DNA from: Zanthoxylum bungeanum
Lineage: Eukaryota > Streptophyta > Magnoliopsida > Sapindales > Rutaceae
DNA length: 64,000 nucleotides
Assembly: GCA_019454045.1 (NCBI GenBank)
Contig: SKCR01021404.1
Span: 1-64,000 of the forward strand
Direction: 5' to 3'
Shown: in pieces, positions 1 to 10,902 of the stretch
How the letters are laid out: the number at the start of each line of letters is the position of its first letter
How positions within the stretch are numbered: the first letter of the stretch is position 1
The notes under the pieces: model-generated
What the model was told of the DNA's origin: nothing
What the model saw: the letters and a program-made list of their open reading frames with translations, nothing else
Databases searched by the model: none
Program-made: the position numbers and the translations under genes

Positions 1-1506
1 AGGGCTTAAAATTTGGGAAAAATCATTTTGAGCATGATTTTGTGAAATTGGATGAATGAATATGCTTAAATATGTTTGAATTGAAGTTTTATTGGATCAA
101 TTTCAAGAAAATGGTTTGGAACAATTTTTCCCCCAATGCTTGTGTTGGCCGAATGGTGACATAGCCCTAATGTCTTGGAATTTTGATTTGTTGATTCATT
201 GGATGAGTTAGAATCATGTTGGGATTGTTGATTTAAAAATTAATTGGATTGAATTTTTGAATTGGACAAAAACCCTAATTGCCGAGACCTTGATGAGCAT
301 GTATTGGGTTTGATTTTAAATTAAATTGTGTTGGACATGATTTAATATTAAAGAGCATGATTAATTAGGCTAATTGGTGTTTTGGAAATGTTAATTGGGT
401 AATTTATTGTGTAATACACTTTGGTTAATTAAATATGAAATTTGGAATTTTTGTGTTTAATTAATTGTGCCTTAAAATTGGATTTGGGCTTGTTATGTTG
501 TAATTGGGCTTGTTGGGCTTTGTTGTACAAAGATGGGTTTAGGCAAAATTGGTTGGATCCAATTAGGCCCAAAACCGCTTCCATAAAGCCCAAATGTGAT
601 TTAATGGACCTTTAAAGTTTAATTGGGCCTAAGGGGCCAAAATTGATTTATGGGCTTATGGGATAACTCCCGGATTGGATTTTGGTTATTCGGTTTGACC
701 CGAGTTGACCAAAAGTCCACGCCTTAAGAAATTAATTAAAAGCCCATTGGACTTTAATTAAATTGATGTTGGACGTTAATCGGGCATTGAGACCCGTAAC
801 GATTAAATTTGGAATTTAAGTCGTAAAGGTTCGTAATTAAAAGTGTAGTATTTAATTTGGAATTAAATAGTGAATTAGAATTGAATGCATATTAAATTGG
901 ATTCAATGATGTAGTTTAATTTAATTCGGGAATTCGTACTTTGAGTACTTATTCGCAAAAATGAGTTTGACTCGAGCAAAATCAAATCGTTGTTTGAACA
1001 TTGGATCGTCAGTAATTATCAGATTAATTAATTTGATTAGATTGATTGATAACATGCTTGTGTGAATACATGGTTGCGATGCATGAATAATGTATATCGG
1101 ATGGATATTAGATGGGTGGGACAATTTTAGAAATTGTTGTAATAAATTTGATTTATTAATTGGACATGCATGTCCAGCCTTATTACCTCTCTATTCTTTG
1201 TATTCTCTTCTCACATATTCCCCTCAATGTAAATGAGGTTTCTTTAGAAGTGTAGTGTAACGGGTAGAAGTAAATACTTGTGCTAGCGGGAGAGAGAAAG
1301 GGAGAGATTTGATCTAGGATCAATTGTGTAAAGTATCCATCCGCATATCATTATTATTTTATTCATATGCGCTTTATTATGTGTTTAGAATGCATGTTTA
1401 AGGGTGTATGATGATGAGACCTTAACAAAGATAATAAATTGGTTGCCAATTTGCACGCGAAAAACCCTCAAATATATTAAGCGTTTTTCCTTCCATTGAG
1501 TGATTC

Positions 1507-1713
1507 TTACTCAAGATCTAATACGGCATTGGTTTGTTGGCCAAAGTCAAGGCGTTTGTCTGTCAAGGATGTGTTTGAATCACGAAGGCTTTGTTCTATA
1601 TTAGTGTCTTGTCCAAGTTGTGGTTTGTTGGCCAAAGTCAAGACCACTTCTTGTCCATCGACATGTATTACGAAGCTTTCCATGGTCAATGGGTCGCGCT
1701 TGACTGGGATCAC
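1507..1713 (-). other. Antisense open frame conserved in the leader of A1 and A2
   Basis: A 68-codon frame beginning MIPVKRDPLT runs antisense to the retrotransposon. The A2 copy carries the matching 67-codon frame on the opposite window strand (50352-50555). Both contain recognisable blocks VDGQEV, EQSL, DSNTS and FGQQT. The frame spans three of the leader repeats. I recognise no protein family. It could be an accident of a stop-poor repeat region or a captured exon. Confidence 0.35.
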
Positions 1714-1911
1714 TAAGTTTGTTGTGCCAAAGCCAAGGCTTAGTTGATTCAGAGGAAAAAGGTTAGGTAATACATTGGATGTATTGGCATATATAAGATA
1801 TATGATTCGGACTTGGATGTCCCCCTACCGGATCTATGAATTGGATTGGATCCAATTGATCTTAGAGATCTACCTAGTTAATTATCATACAATTTTTTGG
1901 CCAAAGTCAAG
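1533..1911 (+). repeat. Interspersed 19-bp leader repeats of family A
   Basis: TTTGTTGGCCAAAGTCAAG occurs at 1533-1551 and 1624-1642. A TTTTTTGG variant occurs at 1893-1911 and a diverged form (TTTGTTGTGCCAAAGCCAAGG) near 1717-1738. The same four motifs are kept, reversed, in copy A2 near 50155, 50326, 50423 and 50513. GGCC in the middle gives a partial dyad. Confidence 0.7.
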
Positions 1912-2627
1912 ATTGTGTGATATTTAACGGGATCCTAGCCCACTAGGAAACACGGATTCCCGAGTACTCGACAGAGGGTTAGAGGCTCGCCGAAAAATAG
2001 TGGGAGGCAAGAATTGAATTTGCAATACTCGTTTAATTACTTGCCATACGCCCTCATTCAACTATCATTCGTCAAATAAATTAAATGTTAGTTGGACTAA
2101 TATTTAAATTGTTGTTTTAATATATAGTTGGACTATATTCAAACAATTCATTTATAGTTGATTTTATAATTAGATTATAGTAATCAATATAATTGATTTT
2201 AATCATTATATTAAATAGTACCAATATCGTTGATTAAATAGTTGGACTATTAAAATCAAGATAAAATTGAAAGATTGACATTTAAAACATAATCCTAGGA
2301 AAATGTATTTAAATGGTTTAATTTTCAAAATTGGGAATAAATTCCAGGATGGTCCTCGAAAAATAATAAGTTACTTTATTTGATAAAATAACATATTATG
2401 CCTAAGCTCGGAGTTAAGCAAATAGTATAGCCTAATCTTTGGAAGATTTATGTGATGATAACTTTAGTGCTTAATCCATTAAGCTTGTCGCAGTAGACTC
2501 CTTAATTTCTGAATCAGAACTAAGGATTAGATCCTTAAAGTATGATAAAGAATTTGAAGGATCTTCATAAATCTATACTTAGATTTTAGAAGTACTAAAA
2601 TTGCAATAAATAACTCTTGGAGAGTTA

Positions 2628-2950
2628 ATGACTATTCTCAAGGAGATAAAGTCAAAGTTTGCAATTAGGCAAGTAGCGCAAGGCGCACCATACTTCGATA
2701 TTCTAGAAGGCCAAGGCTTGGCCAAGGCTTCTGGAGTGTTGAAACTGGCAAAGGCAAAATCATTATTATCTTCTAGGAAGATAAATGACATATCCCAAAA
2801 TGTCTGCCTAAATTGTGGCAAACGGGATCGCGTAAGCGTGACTGCCGTTTGAACAAAGCAGACATGAAGGAATTGAAGACGAGTAAGGCTCTGACTTCAA
2901 ATATGTTTGTCAACATTATGTTCACAGCTAGTATTAAAATTATATTTTAA
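2628..2950 (+). pseudogene. Copia A1 gag C-terminus (zinc knuckle), frameshifted
   Basis: The frame carries DISQNVCLNCGKR, the start of a CX2CX4HX4C nucleocapsid zinc knuckle. A frameshift follows, and KRDC plus a lysine-rich tail continue in another frame up to about 2950 (TSNMF block). The intact order is visible in A2 at 48953-49222, where all four zinc ligands are present. Gag would package element RNA into cytoplasmic virus-like particles; this copy cannot. Upstream gag sequence is not recognisable. Confidence 0.7.
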
Positions 2951-5690
2951 ATACTTAGTGTGGTAAATATATGTATTGATGTTCAGAATCTATTTTGAAC
3001 AGGATACTGACTTCAATTGAGATAAATCTGCGAATCGGAAACGGGACGAAAGTCGCTGTTTTAACCGAAGATACCTAATTTTAGGAATTACCCTCGGGTG
3101 TGTACCTAAATTTGGAAACTGTTATAATGTAACTAGTTTGACTAGATACATTATCTTTATATCAGTGTTTAAACCCCGTGCTGGGAACCTTTATATTCTA
3201 GAACACTAAGTGTTTTATTATATAAAGATGATATTGAGATAAACGCATTAGATGTGAATAACAGAATTTATATTTTGAATATAAATAAATCTCAAACATA
3301 TAACATGACAAACAAATAGCTCAAACTGATTTGATCAGATGAAACTTAATTGTGACATTGTTGTCTGGGACACAATTAAACAAGAATCGTATATCCACTC
3401 TTTCGCAGAGTGGGTACTAGGACACATTTGATTCCAATCAAATAAAGTCTATGAATCTAGTTTATTGGGCAAAGTGCCTATAACACTATTTACTTGGTTA
3501 AAGTGCAAATGCCACCTATCTATTAGCCCTAGTTCATAGTGAAGCAAGTGGGCCCATGTCTAACTAGGATAGATTGGATATGAATATTTCATGACCTTTA
3601 CGGATGTGGCATCGCGTTATGGTTATGTGTTTCTTTGAAGAACACAAATCGGAAACTTTTAAAGTTTCGACACGAAATAGACAAACAGATCGGCTAAAGT
3701 ATTAAACCGTCACGGTGAGACCGTAATGGAAAATACTTAAGCAATAAGTTTCTAAAATACTTGAAAGAGTATAGTATTCTTTCAATGAGGACTCCTCCCG
3801 AAACACGTCAATTAACGGTGTGTCCGAACGGATAAACCAATTTTGTTGGACATGATAAGGTTAATCAATAGTCGCTCTGAGCTACCATTTCCTTCAACGG
3901 ATAAGCATAAACAGTGCAAGAACTTATTTAGAATAAGGTTCCATAAAAATCTGTTAAACATATTTCATATTAGATATGAACGGGAAAGAAACTGGGTTTC
4001 TCATTCCTGATAATTTGGGTATGCTAGGCATATGTTTGGATGATACCAAACTAGAACCCAAATTGGGTAAGTACCAATTGTAGGTTATCCTAGGGATACC
4101 ATAAGTATAGTACTTATACAACTCACTAGAGAACAATGTGATTGTTGCTCACTATGCGGTTTTCCTAAGAGGAATACCGATATGCAGTGGTAAGTGGGAG
4201 GATAGTAAAACTCGATGAAAATCGGAGTAATACTATTCTAGGCATCGATTCCTAATGGAACACAAATAGTTCATCAAGGATGTAACTATACCATTGATCT
4301 TCGAATACACAAGAACCACGTAGGTCGGAGAGGAGTCAGAAAACAACCTGGGGTATGGGTTTCTGATCTCACCTCATAAAGATTTCTATCTTATTGAGGT
4401 ATACCAACTGACTACGTATGAGGAAGTGATACAAAGTATCGACTCCCTATTATGGCAAAGTGTCATGAGTCCGAATTGGATTCCATGTATATCAACTATG
4501 TTTAGACACTAGTTGATGTACCGCAAGGCATTGTGCCTATTGGTACTAAATAAGTCTTCAAGGAAGACATACATAGATGGCAACATACCAACGTATAAAG
4601 CTAGGCTTTTATCGGAAAGGTATCGTTATCAACATTGTGTTGATTAGGATTCAACCTTTTACCTGTTGCCACGGTAAATCCATTTGGATAATGCTTGCTA
4701 AAGCTGCGTATTTCATTTATGAAATATGTCAGCTTAACGGGAAAATCGCTTTCCTGAAAAGAAACCTTTTGGAGGATGTTTACAACATCCTGTCGGTTTT
4801 GTCGTACCAAAATTAGCAAACGAGATTTGCGGGTTAATCGATCCATGTTTGGATTGAAGCAAGCATTAGGTTCTTGGAATTATCGTTTTGATGTGATCAT
4901 AATGGTTTATGATTTAATTCAAAACGAAATGATTCTTGTGTATATAAAGAGGTTAGTGGGAGCGCACTGACAGTGGCTGTCCTAAATAAATAATGATAAC
5001 ATGTCATTTCTTGGAAATGATATTCCCATAAAAACTATCGGTGAAAGCTTGGCTTTCGAGAAAACTCTCCGAGAACTTATACATTGAAAAATGTATGCGA
5101 CCTGGTGTCTCATACGCTTTGAGCATATGAAGTCACAAACATGCCAATCCGAGTGATAGTCACTGGATTGATGTTAAGAACATCCGTTAGTATCTTAGAG
5201 AACTAAGGATGATGTCTTAATCTGAGGAGAATGAGAACTTGAAGTGACTGGGATCACTATAGCAAGTTTCCTAAACCGATAAAATGACTATAAGTCGTAA
5301 AACGGTACTAAAAAGTTTGAATAACGGTATAGTAAGCTGGAAATCTTCCAACCAAGATACTGTTACCGAATAAACAACAAATGCGAGTTATTGTTGTAGC
5401 TGAGGCGGCAATAGAAGCCTTCTGGGTCAATAAAAATCTAATTAGATTAGATATAATTCTGTTAGCAGCTGAGCTAGGCGTCAGCACAGGCTAAAGAATT
5501 AATGGTCTCATCAACGATCCAGATACATACTTCGATAATCATCTGATTCGTTCGGATTATACATCGTGGCGATGTGATGATCGAATAAATCGCATCAGAC
5601 GATAATCATGCAAATCCGCTGACGAAAGCATTTCTCAGCAGTTTGAGCCAACCGTACATAGTTCGGGTGTTAAGCACTCGAGTGACTGGC
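2951..5690 (+). pseudogene. Copia A1 pol (PR-INT-RT-RNase H), heavily decayed
   Basis: Short blocks survive in shifting frames. There is a pre-integrase region near 3050-3150 and integrase-like pieces to about 3700. RT-like blocks lie near 4440-4970, including ELDSMY, LVDVPQG, KVSL, the SMFGLKQALGSWN block at about 4840-4890 and IQNEMILVYIKR. An RNase H piece lies near 5330-5640 (SWKSSNQDTV, SHQRS). The domain order (integrase before RT) is the Copia order. Stops and frameshifts every few dozen codons rule out function. Similar decay in A2 suggests both are old copies of a family mobilised in trans or long silent. Confidence 0.7.
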
Positions 5691-5698
5691 TATAGGCC

Positions 5699-5709
5699 AA
5701 GTGGGAGAT
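5699..5709 (+). other. Polypurine tract of Copia A1
   Basis: AAGTGGGAGAT lies directly before the 3' LTR start (TGTTGGACAA at 5710). The identical arrangement, reversed, stands beside the 3' LTR of A2 at 43491-43505. This would prime plus-strand DNA synthesis. Confidence 0.8.
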
Positions 5710-7535
5710 TGTTGGACAATTATGACCCATAGCGTCACTATTTGTACAGATCATGATGTTGTTGTACAAATTAACTATGTGACAAATGAGATTGTACTCT
5801 TATCATTTGTGATTAGATCACCTAGATGTATAAATGATGAGAGGTCCCTGTGATTTGTTCCTGGACGGAGAATGATATGAGACAGTATCAGTCCACGAAG
5901 GATAAATCATTAAATATCCCTAGTCAGAGCATTGTCGAGATTGGACATCGATAAATGCGTAAAAGACTAGTATTACACTTGTGCGCGTTGTGAGGGCACA
6001 ACGGCATAGTTCTCATATATTTGGGTATAGGATACTCATGCAAGTGTAATAGGAGGTTGTTTTTACCGATGGTACGGGAAACAGCTTCGCTCTGGATAGA
6101 CCCCCTCGGAATTCCATTGGTAGTATGACTATGTGTCTATGGAAGTCCGAAATCAGGGTAGGTGTATTTGGTCTTAATCTGAGACTTGCACCGCTAATAC
6201 TTGCGACAATCAATATACTTTGGTTGAGGTCGTCCAGGGCTTTAACAGATTCTGTGTACGCCAATACTGGGTATATTGAGAATCGTAGTGTGTTGGGGGT
6301 GATGTCAAGACAGAAGTGTCAATCCAGTCATATGGAGATGATGGTCACGTAAGATACGGGACTGGTTCTCTTAAATGCTGCAGCTATCGGGATAAAATGA
6401 CAAGGTCATGTTTATCCGATTATGGAGACTAGTCACCAGACATCCGAAATGTGCTTCGTACGGGGCAGACACAATTCCAGCCCCAAGCCTAGCACGTGAT
6501 CATCCGATACTGGACAGAAATACGCAATACTACGTATACTATGCCTGATATAGATCCTTTTATTCCTGTAAGGATATTTCCGGAGAATTGGGAAGGCATG
6601 GCGCTTTGCTAGAAGCCAACATTGTCTTGTAAATCGGTATAAAATATCATTTAAAGAGAGATAACGATTAATTTGGAATTAATCGATTGAATAATATATT
6701 TGATATATTATAAGAAATTGGATTTCGATGCGGAATTAAAATTAGATTTTAATTCGGGTGAACGAATTAATTTAGAATTAATTCGTTAGCGATGTGAATA
6801 GTGATTTCGCTAGGCATAATCATTTAATTACGACGCAACGGAAAATTCGTTAATTTGGAATTAGCGAACCCGAGCCCAAGATTATTCGCGAGCGCATTCG
6901 CATTTCGAATTCAAGTGCGGCACGCAAGTCAAATCAAGCGTCAAATCGCTAGTCGCATCTAGCGTCACTTCAAGTGTCAAATCACTTGTCACTTTGAGTG
7001 ATATGACTTGACAACTTGATGTGAGTTGATGGAAGTAGGTGTGGCCTTTAATTGTTTGACTTTTGAAAGGAAAAATTCATTCCAAATGAATTTGAAATTC
7101 ACATTTGTGTATAAGATACACAAATTTGGAACACATCTCACAACTCTCTCTTTCTCTCATTTTTTTCTCTTCACGCCCAAAATGGCTAAATTTTCTGTTT
7201 TCTGGTTTTTGAAACCGTGAGCAGTGAGGGAAGCAAGAGTGGATTTTGTGGCAAAATCACAAGATCTAACACACTTACGAGACTTGCGAATGTGATAGGG
7301 AAGTCCACCCATGAGCCGGGAATCGTTCGACGAAGCTTGGAGCTTGACGAAGGACCAAAACCGAGCCAAAACCAGTAAGCAGAAAGAGCTACTGCCGAAC
7401 TAGTTAAGAGGAGCAGAATTTCGTTTTTGTTCGTCAAAAGCGTCGCTTAACCGATCGATGTGAGTATTCTGCAACTTCTTCGATTGTTATTCACACATGT
7501 TTTCATGCTTATTATTGATCTTGGGACCTTAATAG
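5710..7535 (+). repeat. 3' LTR of Copia A1
   Basis: It starts TGTTGGACAATTATGACCC right after the polypurine tract. It is collinear with the A3 solo LTR (24896-26427, reversed) and both A2 LTRs (41807-43490 and 52071-53980, reversed). The 3' end resembles the A3 end up to GATCTTGGGA, but the terminal ...CCAACA is not preserved, so the boundary with the Gypsy pol remnant is blurred. Open frames inside it are not conserved between copies. Confidence 0.8.
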
Positions 7536-7938
7536 AAACGAATATGAACAATATGCCTCGCATGCCAACAAGGGTAGACATCGTGTCTCTTTCGAACCCG
7601 GTGATTGGGTTTGGGTGCACATGTGAAAAGAGCGCTTCCCAAAGCAACGACAATCCAAACTCCAACCCAGAGGCGATGGCCCGTTTCAGATTCTTCAGAA
7701 AATAAATGACAAAGTGGATTTGCCATGTGAGTATAATGTTTCTGCGTCATTTAATGTTTCTGATCTTTCTTTGTTTGATGCAGATTCGAGGTCGAATCAT
7801 TTCAATGAGAGGGGGAATGATGAGGGCAAGGATGCAGCCCATGATGGACGGACCACCACAGTGTAAGTTCCAGAGGGTCCAATCATGAGGTCTCGAGCTA
7901 AGAAGATCCATGAAGCTCTGCATGGATTCATACAGTAG
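7531..7938 (+). pseudogene. Ty3/Gypsy pol C-terminal end (integrase tail), broken
   Basis: One frame reads through the end of a Gypsy polyprotein: an NEYEQYASHANKGRHR block, the GDWVWVHM segment typical of the region after the integrase core, a GDGPFQIL segment, a tail ending in RSRAKKIHEAL, and a stop at 7936-7938. Two in-frame stops (7624 and 7864) break it. The upstream part is displaced by Copia A1, which inserted here. No chromodomain is seen, unlike the chromovirus at 18533. The clade is not certain. Confidence 0.75.
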
Positions 7939-8295
7939 ATTGTATCTGACTATTCCTGCACTTCTACTTCATTGAGTATGGGCTTGAAGCTGGACGAACC
8001 CAAGAGAATGAATCTTATTCAGGTCGTGAAGCAACGACTTACTTAGGCCTATTTTATTATAGTTATTTGACAATTGTTATTAATATATTTAGGGGTCGAC
8101 ATTTGTTTTATTTCGGCCCTTTATTTATGTTTGAATGTTTTTCTTTAGATTATTATTTTATGTTTGGGAATTAGGTTAAGCATGCAGGGTTTGCACGTGG
8201 GGATAGCTTAGCTTAGTTTTAGGATACGCGCCTGTTGGCGTGTGGGTAGTTTCGTCTTTTATCCTTTAGGGTTAGGGTTTTGGTTGCAGCCTCCT

Positions 8296-8303
8296 TATAA
8301 AAG
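8296..8303 (+). promoter_or_regulatory. TATA box of the Gypsy LTR
   Basis: TATAAAAG in a GC-richer context, 43 bp before an AATAAA signal, as expected for the U3/R part of a short plant Gypsy LTR. Confidence 0.5.
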
Positions 8304-8338
8304 GCTAACTTTTTGGTTATGTTTAACAACTTTTTTTC

Positions 8339-8344
8339 AATAAA
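8339..8344 (+). terminator. Poly(A) signal of the Gypsy LTR
   Basis: AATAAA followed by an A-run, a short distance downstream of the TATA box at 8296. Confidence 0.4.
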
Positions 8345-8679
8345 AAAAATTATATCAATTTATGTGAGCATTGGGGACCCTCGATTTGTTCTCACTGGTT
8401 TTGGCTTATCAAAGTTCTGCTAACCCTTTGTGTCACCTTAATTAGCACTCTATGATCCTATTGCTTGTTCTTTAGAAGTTTAGAGTTTTTATCCGAACTG
8501 TCTTGGCTTTCTTGGTAACGATTTCAGTCTTGTGTGGGTTTGTCTCGCTTTGCTCCAAGCAGGTTCTCATCATCATCACCTACCACTGTTTTACTGATCA
8601 TGCAGCTCTTAAGTAGCTCCTTTCGAAGAAGGACGCTAAGGCAAGATTGATTACGTGGATTTTGTTGTTACAGGAATTT

Positions 8680-9048
8680 AATCAAAACAAAATGACAAGA
8701 AGAACTATGTACGGCATTGAGAAAAAATAATACTCACTACCGTGAATCAAAGAACAAAAAGAAGAAGATGGATTTTGGTTCAACACCAAAAGGACTTTCG
8801 TGCTATGTCTCGTAATTAACGGAAACTAGTATGGGCTAGACTCACAAAACTAATCCATAAACACTTTAGAGATTAAAATCACACAAGGTTTTCTTTTTAA
8901 TTTTTTCTTTTGTTCTTGCTTTTTTTTTATCACAACAATTGAGAGAGTTTGAAAAACAAGAAAGGTGGCTATGGTTAGAATGAGAGGCTTTGGCAAAAAA
9001 GAAAAATAAAATTCTTTTTATACTTAGGGTTTATTATTTCTAAGATAT
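8680..9048 (-). repeat. Truncated LTR fragment of Copia family C
   Basis: It is clearly similar (by eye well above 80 %) to 14690-15060 within the family C LTR; for example the ACTATGTRCGGCA block and the GAGAGAGTTTGA block occur in the same order. Both ends are missing. It lies directly beyond the broken protease region of the same element, which suggests that RT and integrase were lost in a deletion joining protease to a 3' LTR piece. Confidence 0.65.
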
Positions 9049-9049
9049 T

Positions 9050-10192
9050 TAATTAGACCAAGTCTAAGTTATTTTCTGAGTTCATGTGCATATGGTTAAT
9101 CCATTTCTATCAATAATAACCAAATTACTATTAAAAAAACAGAAAAACCATCATCCAAAAGTTTGGAAATTGAAATCAAATTCCTGTGAAAATATGAATG
9201 AATAACACATTGTTCAAATTTAAATAACTATTATTCATAAAGTTTAAAGTGGAAACTATCACTACTCTTACTGAAACAACATCAATTGTCCCGACCCTCA
9301 TAATTTAGTCACATTCAGCAAGGTCCCTCTACGAGTCAAGTAGCTGCAAAGAAGAACAAATATTGTTAATGGCTTCAGAATCAACAATCCATACGGATTT
9401 ATCATCCTCCACTAATAGAGATTCGATAACAAGTAAATCGTATTTACCTGTAGCCTTCTTCTCTTTCAGCTCGATAAGGTATTTAGGACAATTCCTTTTC
9501 CAATTCCCGTCCTTGTTGCAATGGAAACGCTTTCCCTTGGGCTTGGCATCCTTGGAGTCTTTCTTATTTTTCTTCTTCATGGGCTTAGCCTTAGCCTTCC
9601 CAATATTATTCTTCTTCTTCTTTGCAGATTTAGAAGACTCGATAACATTTTCCTCAACACTAGGCTTACGATGATCCACAAGCATGGACTCATAGTGGTT
9701 GAGCTCATTAGGCAGTTGGGTTAAAGTAAAAGTCAACTTGTTCATAACATAATTGCTTTTAAACTGTAGTAAACTCTTCGGAAAACTTTCTATAATCATG
9801 GTCACCTGGCTACGCTCGTCAATACGAGCACCATGGGTTTATGCTTTATTGAGGTAGGTCATCATCCTCAAGACGTGCTCTCGAACTGATGTCTCATCCT
9901 TCATCCTATCAGTCATCACGGAGACCATGGCCTTATAACGTTGACGCTCCGAAAGCTGCACAAACATGCCCAGCAATGATTTCATCATCTGAGATGTTGT
10001 AGCCATAGGCTCATGTTTTGCAGCAAGAACCTCGGACATCCCTGCTGGAAAGTAGTAGCGAGCCTTCTCATTAGCCGCGATCCATTTTTTGGAGGCGTCG
10101 CGCACAGCTTGGCCAGCATTTCTGGCCGGATCGGGAGGACACTCCTTCGTCAAGAAAAATTTTAGGTTTTCACAGACCATGATAGCGTTCAT
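9050..10192 (-). pseudogene. Copia family C gag-protease remnant
   Basis: The - strand frame starts MNAIMVCENLKFFLTKECPP at 10192. After a stop near 9839 it continues to about 9329. It carries a UBN2-type gag helical region (YFPAGMSEVLAAKHEPM, LRMMTYLNKA), a lysine-rich linker, a zinc-knuckle relic with the first Cys and the His lost (FHCNKDGNWKRNC), and a protease-like WIVDSEAI where DSGA is usual. A stop at about 9329 and decayed pre-integrase sequence (LNNV block) continue to about 9050. RT and RNase H are absent. Gag would coat element RNA, but this copy is non-functional. Confidence 0.8.
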
Positions 10193-10902
10193 GTTACTTT
10201 TCCATTTAACATAGTTTTCTCATGTTAATTTATCATTTTAAAGAATGGAAATAATTGGAGAAACCATAGTTGAAAAATAAAATAAACATGCATTTAATAT
10301 TCATTCATCGCATACTAAATTATCAAACAATTTTGGCATAAAATTAAACATGATGCATGAACTATGAATAATTAATTAGAAACCTAAGAGAATTATTATG
10401 CCACAGAAATCTATCATCCCAAAAATAAGTGTCGACGTAGGGTAGGTCAAGTATTTGCATGATAGATTGAGACAATCTCAATTGATTAATATATACGGGA
10501 ATAACTCTTATTCATATATTAACCAACCACCGTTTGATTTAATCAATGAATTTTGATTAACATTTAATCATTCCTTTGTGAGTGTGACCCGTCGTTTCAG
10601 ATCTATTGGACTTAACTAGTGACATGCCACCGTAGGGTAGGTCAGTTCACTAGATACATCTAGAGTCTCTATCCTCTCGGAACCCAAACTTGATACTGAC
10701 CCAAAATGGACACCATCCGTAGGGGTCGAAAATAAAGACGTCTCGAGGCGTCTTTTGAATCTCACGTTTTCGGACTAACAACGGAGATCGCTGGATATAC
10801 TATTGTATATCCTTATCCCGCTCACTATTTAAAAAATAAGGTTTCTATTTTAAAATATCTAATATTTCATTTTACTAGTATGAATAAATTTATGGCGGCT
10901 AA
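10193..10902 (-). other. Leader of Copia family C, part 1
   Basis: This non-coding stretch is between gag and the B1 solo LTR. It contains two copies of a CGTAGGGTAGGTCA word (about 10436 and 10633). It continues beyond B1 at 13303. No gene seen. Confidence 0.55.

Larger units (their letters stand above)
1..2620 (+). other. Long non-coding leader of Copia A1
   Basis: This is AT-rich sequence between the (off-window) primer-binding site and gag. It is collinear with the leader of A2 (about 49500-52058, reversed). It holds four copies of a TTTGTTGGCCAAAGTCAAG-like motif and an antisense open frame, listed separately, plus AT-rich stretches with recurring TAGTTGGACTAT-like words around 2090-2270. 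I see no host gene here. Confidence 0.7.
1..7535 (+). mobile_element. Copia-type LTR retrotransposon A1 (decayed, 5' LTR outside window)
   Basis: Window position 1 lies only some tens of bases inside this element: bases 31-52 match the region of copy A2 (about 52000, reversed) that is roughly 60 bp from A2's primer-binding site. The order is a 2.6-kb non-coding leader, gag zinc knuckle (about 2800), a ruined protease/integrase/RT/RNase H stretch (2950-5690), polypurine tract (5699-5709) and 3' LTR from 5710. The whole internal part is collinear with A2 (43491-52070, - strand), which fixes its identity. Stops and frameshifts are everywhere, so it is dead. Its right end lies inside a Gypsy pol gene. 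The last bases of the LTR are eroded, so the end at 7535 is good to about 20 bp. Confidence 0.85.
7939..8660 (+). mobile_element. 3' non-coding region and probable LTR of the same Gypsy element
   Basis: This directly follows the pol stop. It contains a TATA box (8296), poly(A) signal (8339) and a downstream stretch resembling the R-U5 part of an LTR. I could not place the LTR start, since no clear TG after a purine tract was found. The right end near 8660 is where similarity to a family C LTR begins. No second copy exists in the window to confirm the limits. Confidence 0.45.

Noticed and set aside
1496..1747. + strand frame of 83 codons in the A1 leader
   Set aside because: The A2 copy does not keep this frame as well as the antisense one, and no gag motif is present.
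7026..7888. Several short frames around 7026-7888
   Set aside because: They fall in the A1 LTR or in alternative frames of the Gypsy pol remnant; only the pol frame 7531-7938 matches a family.
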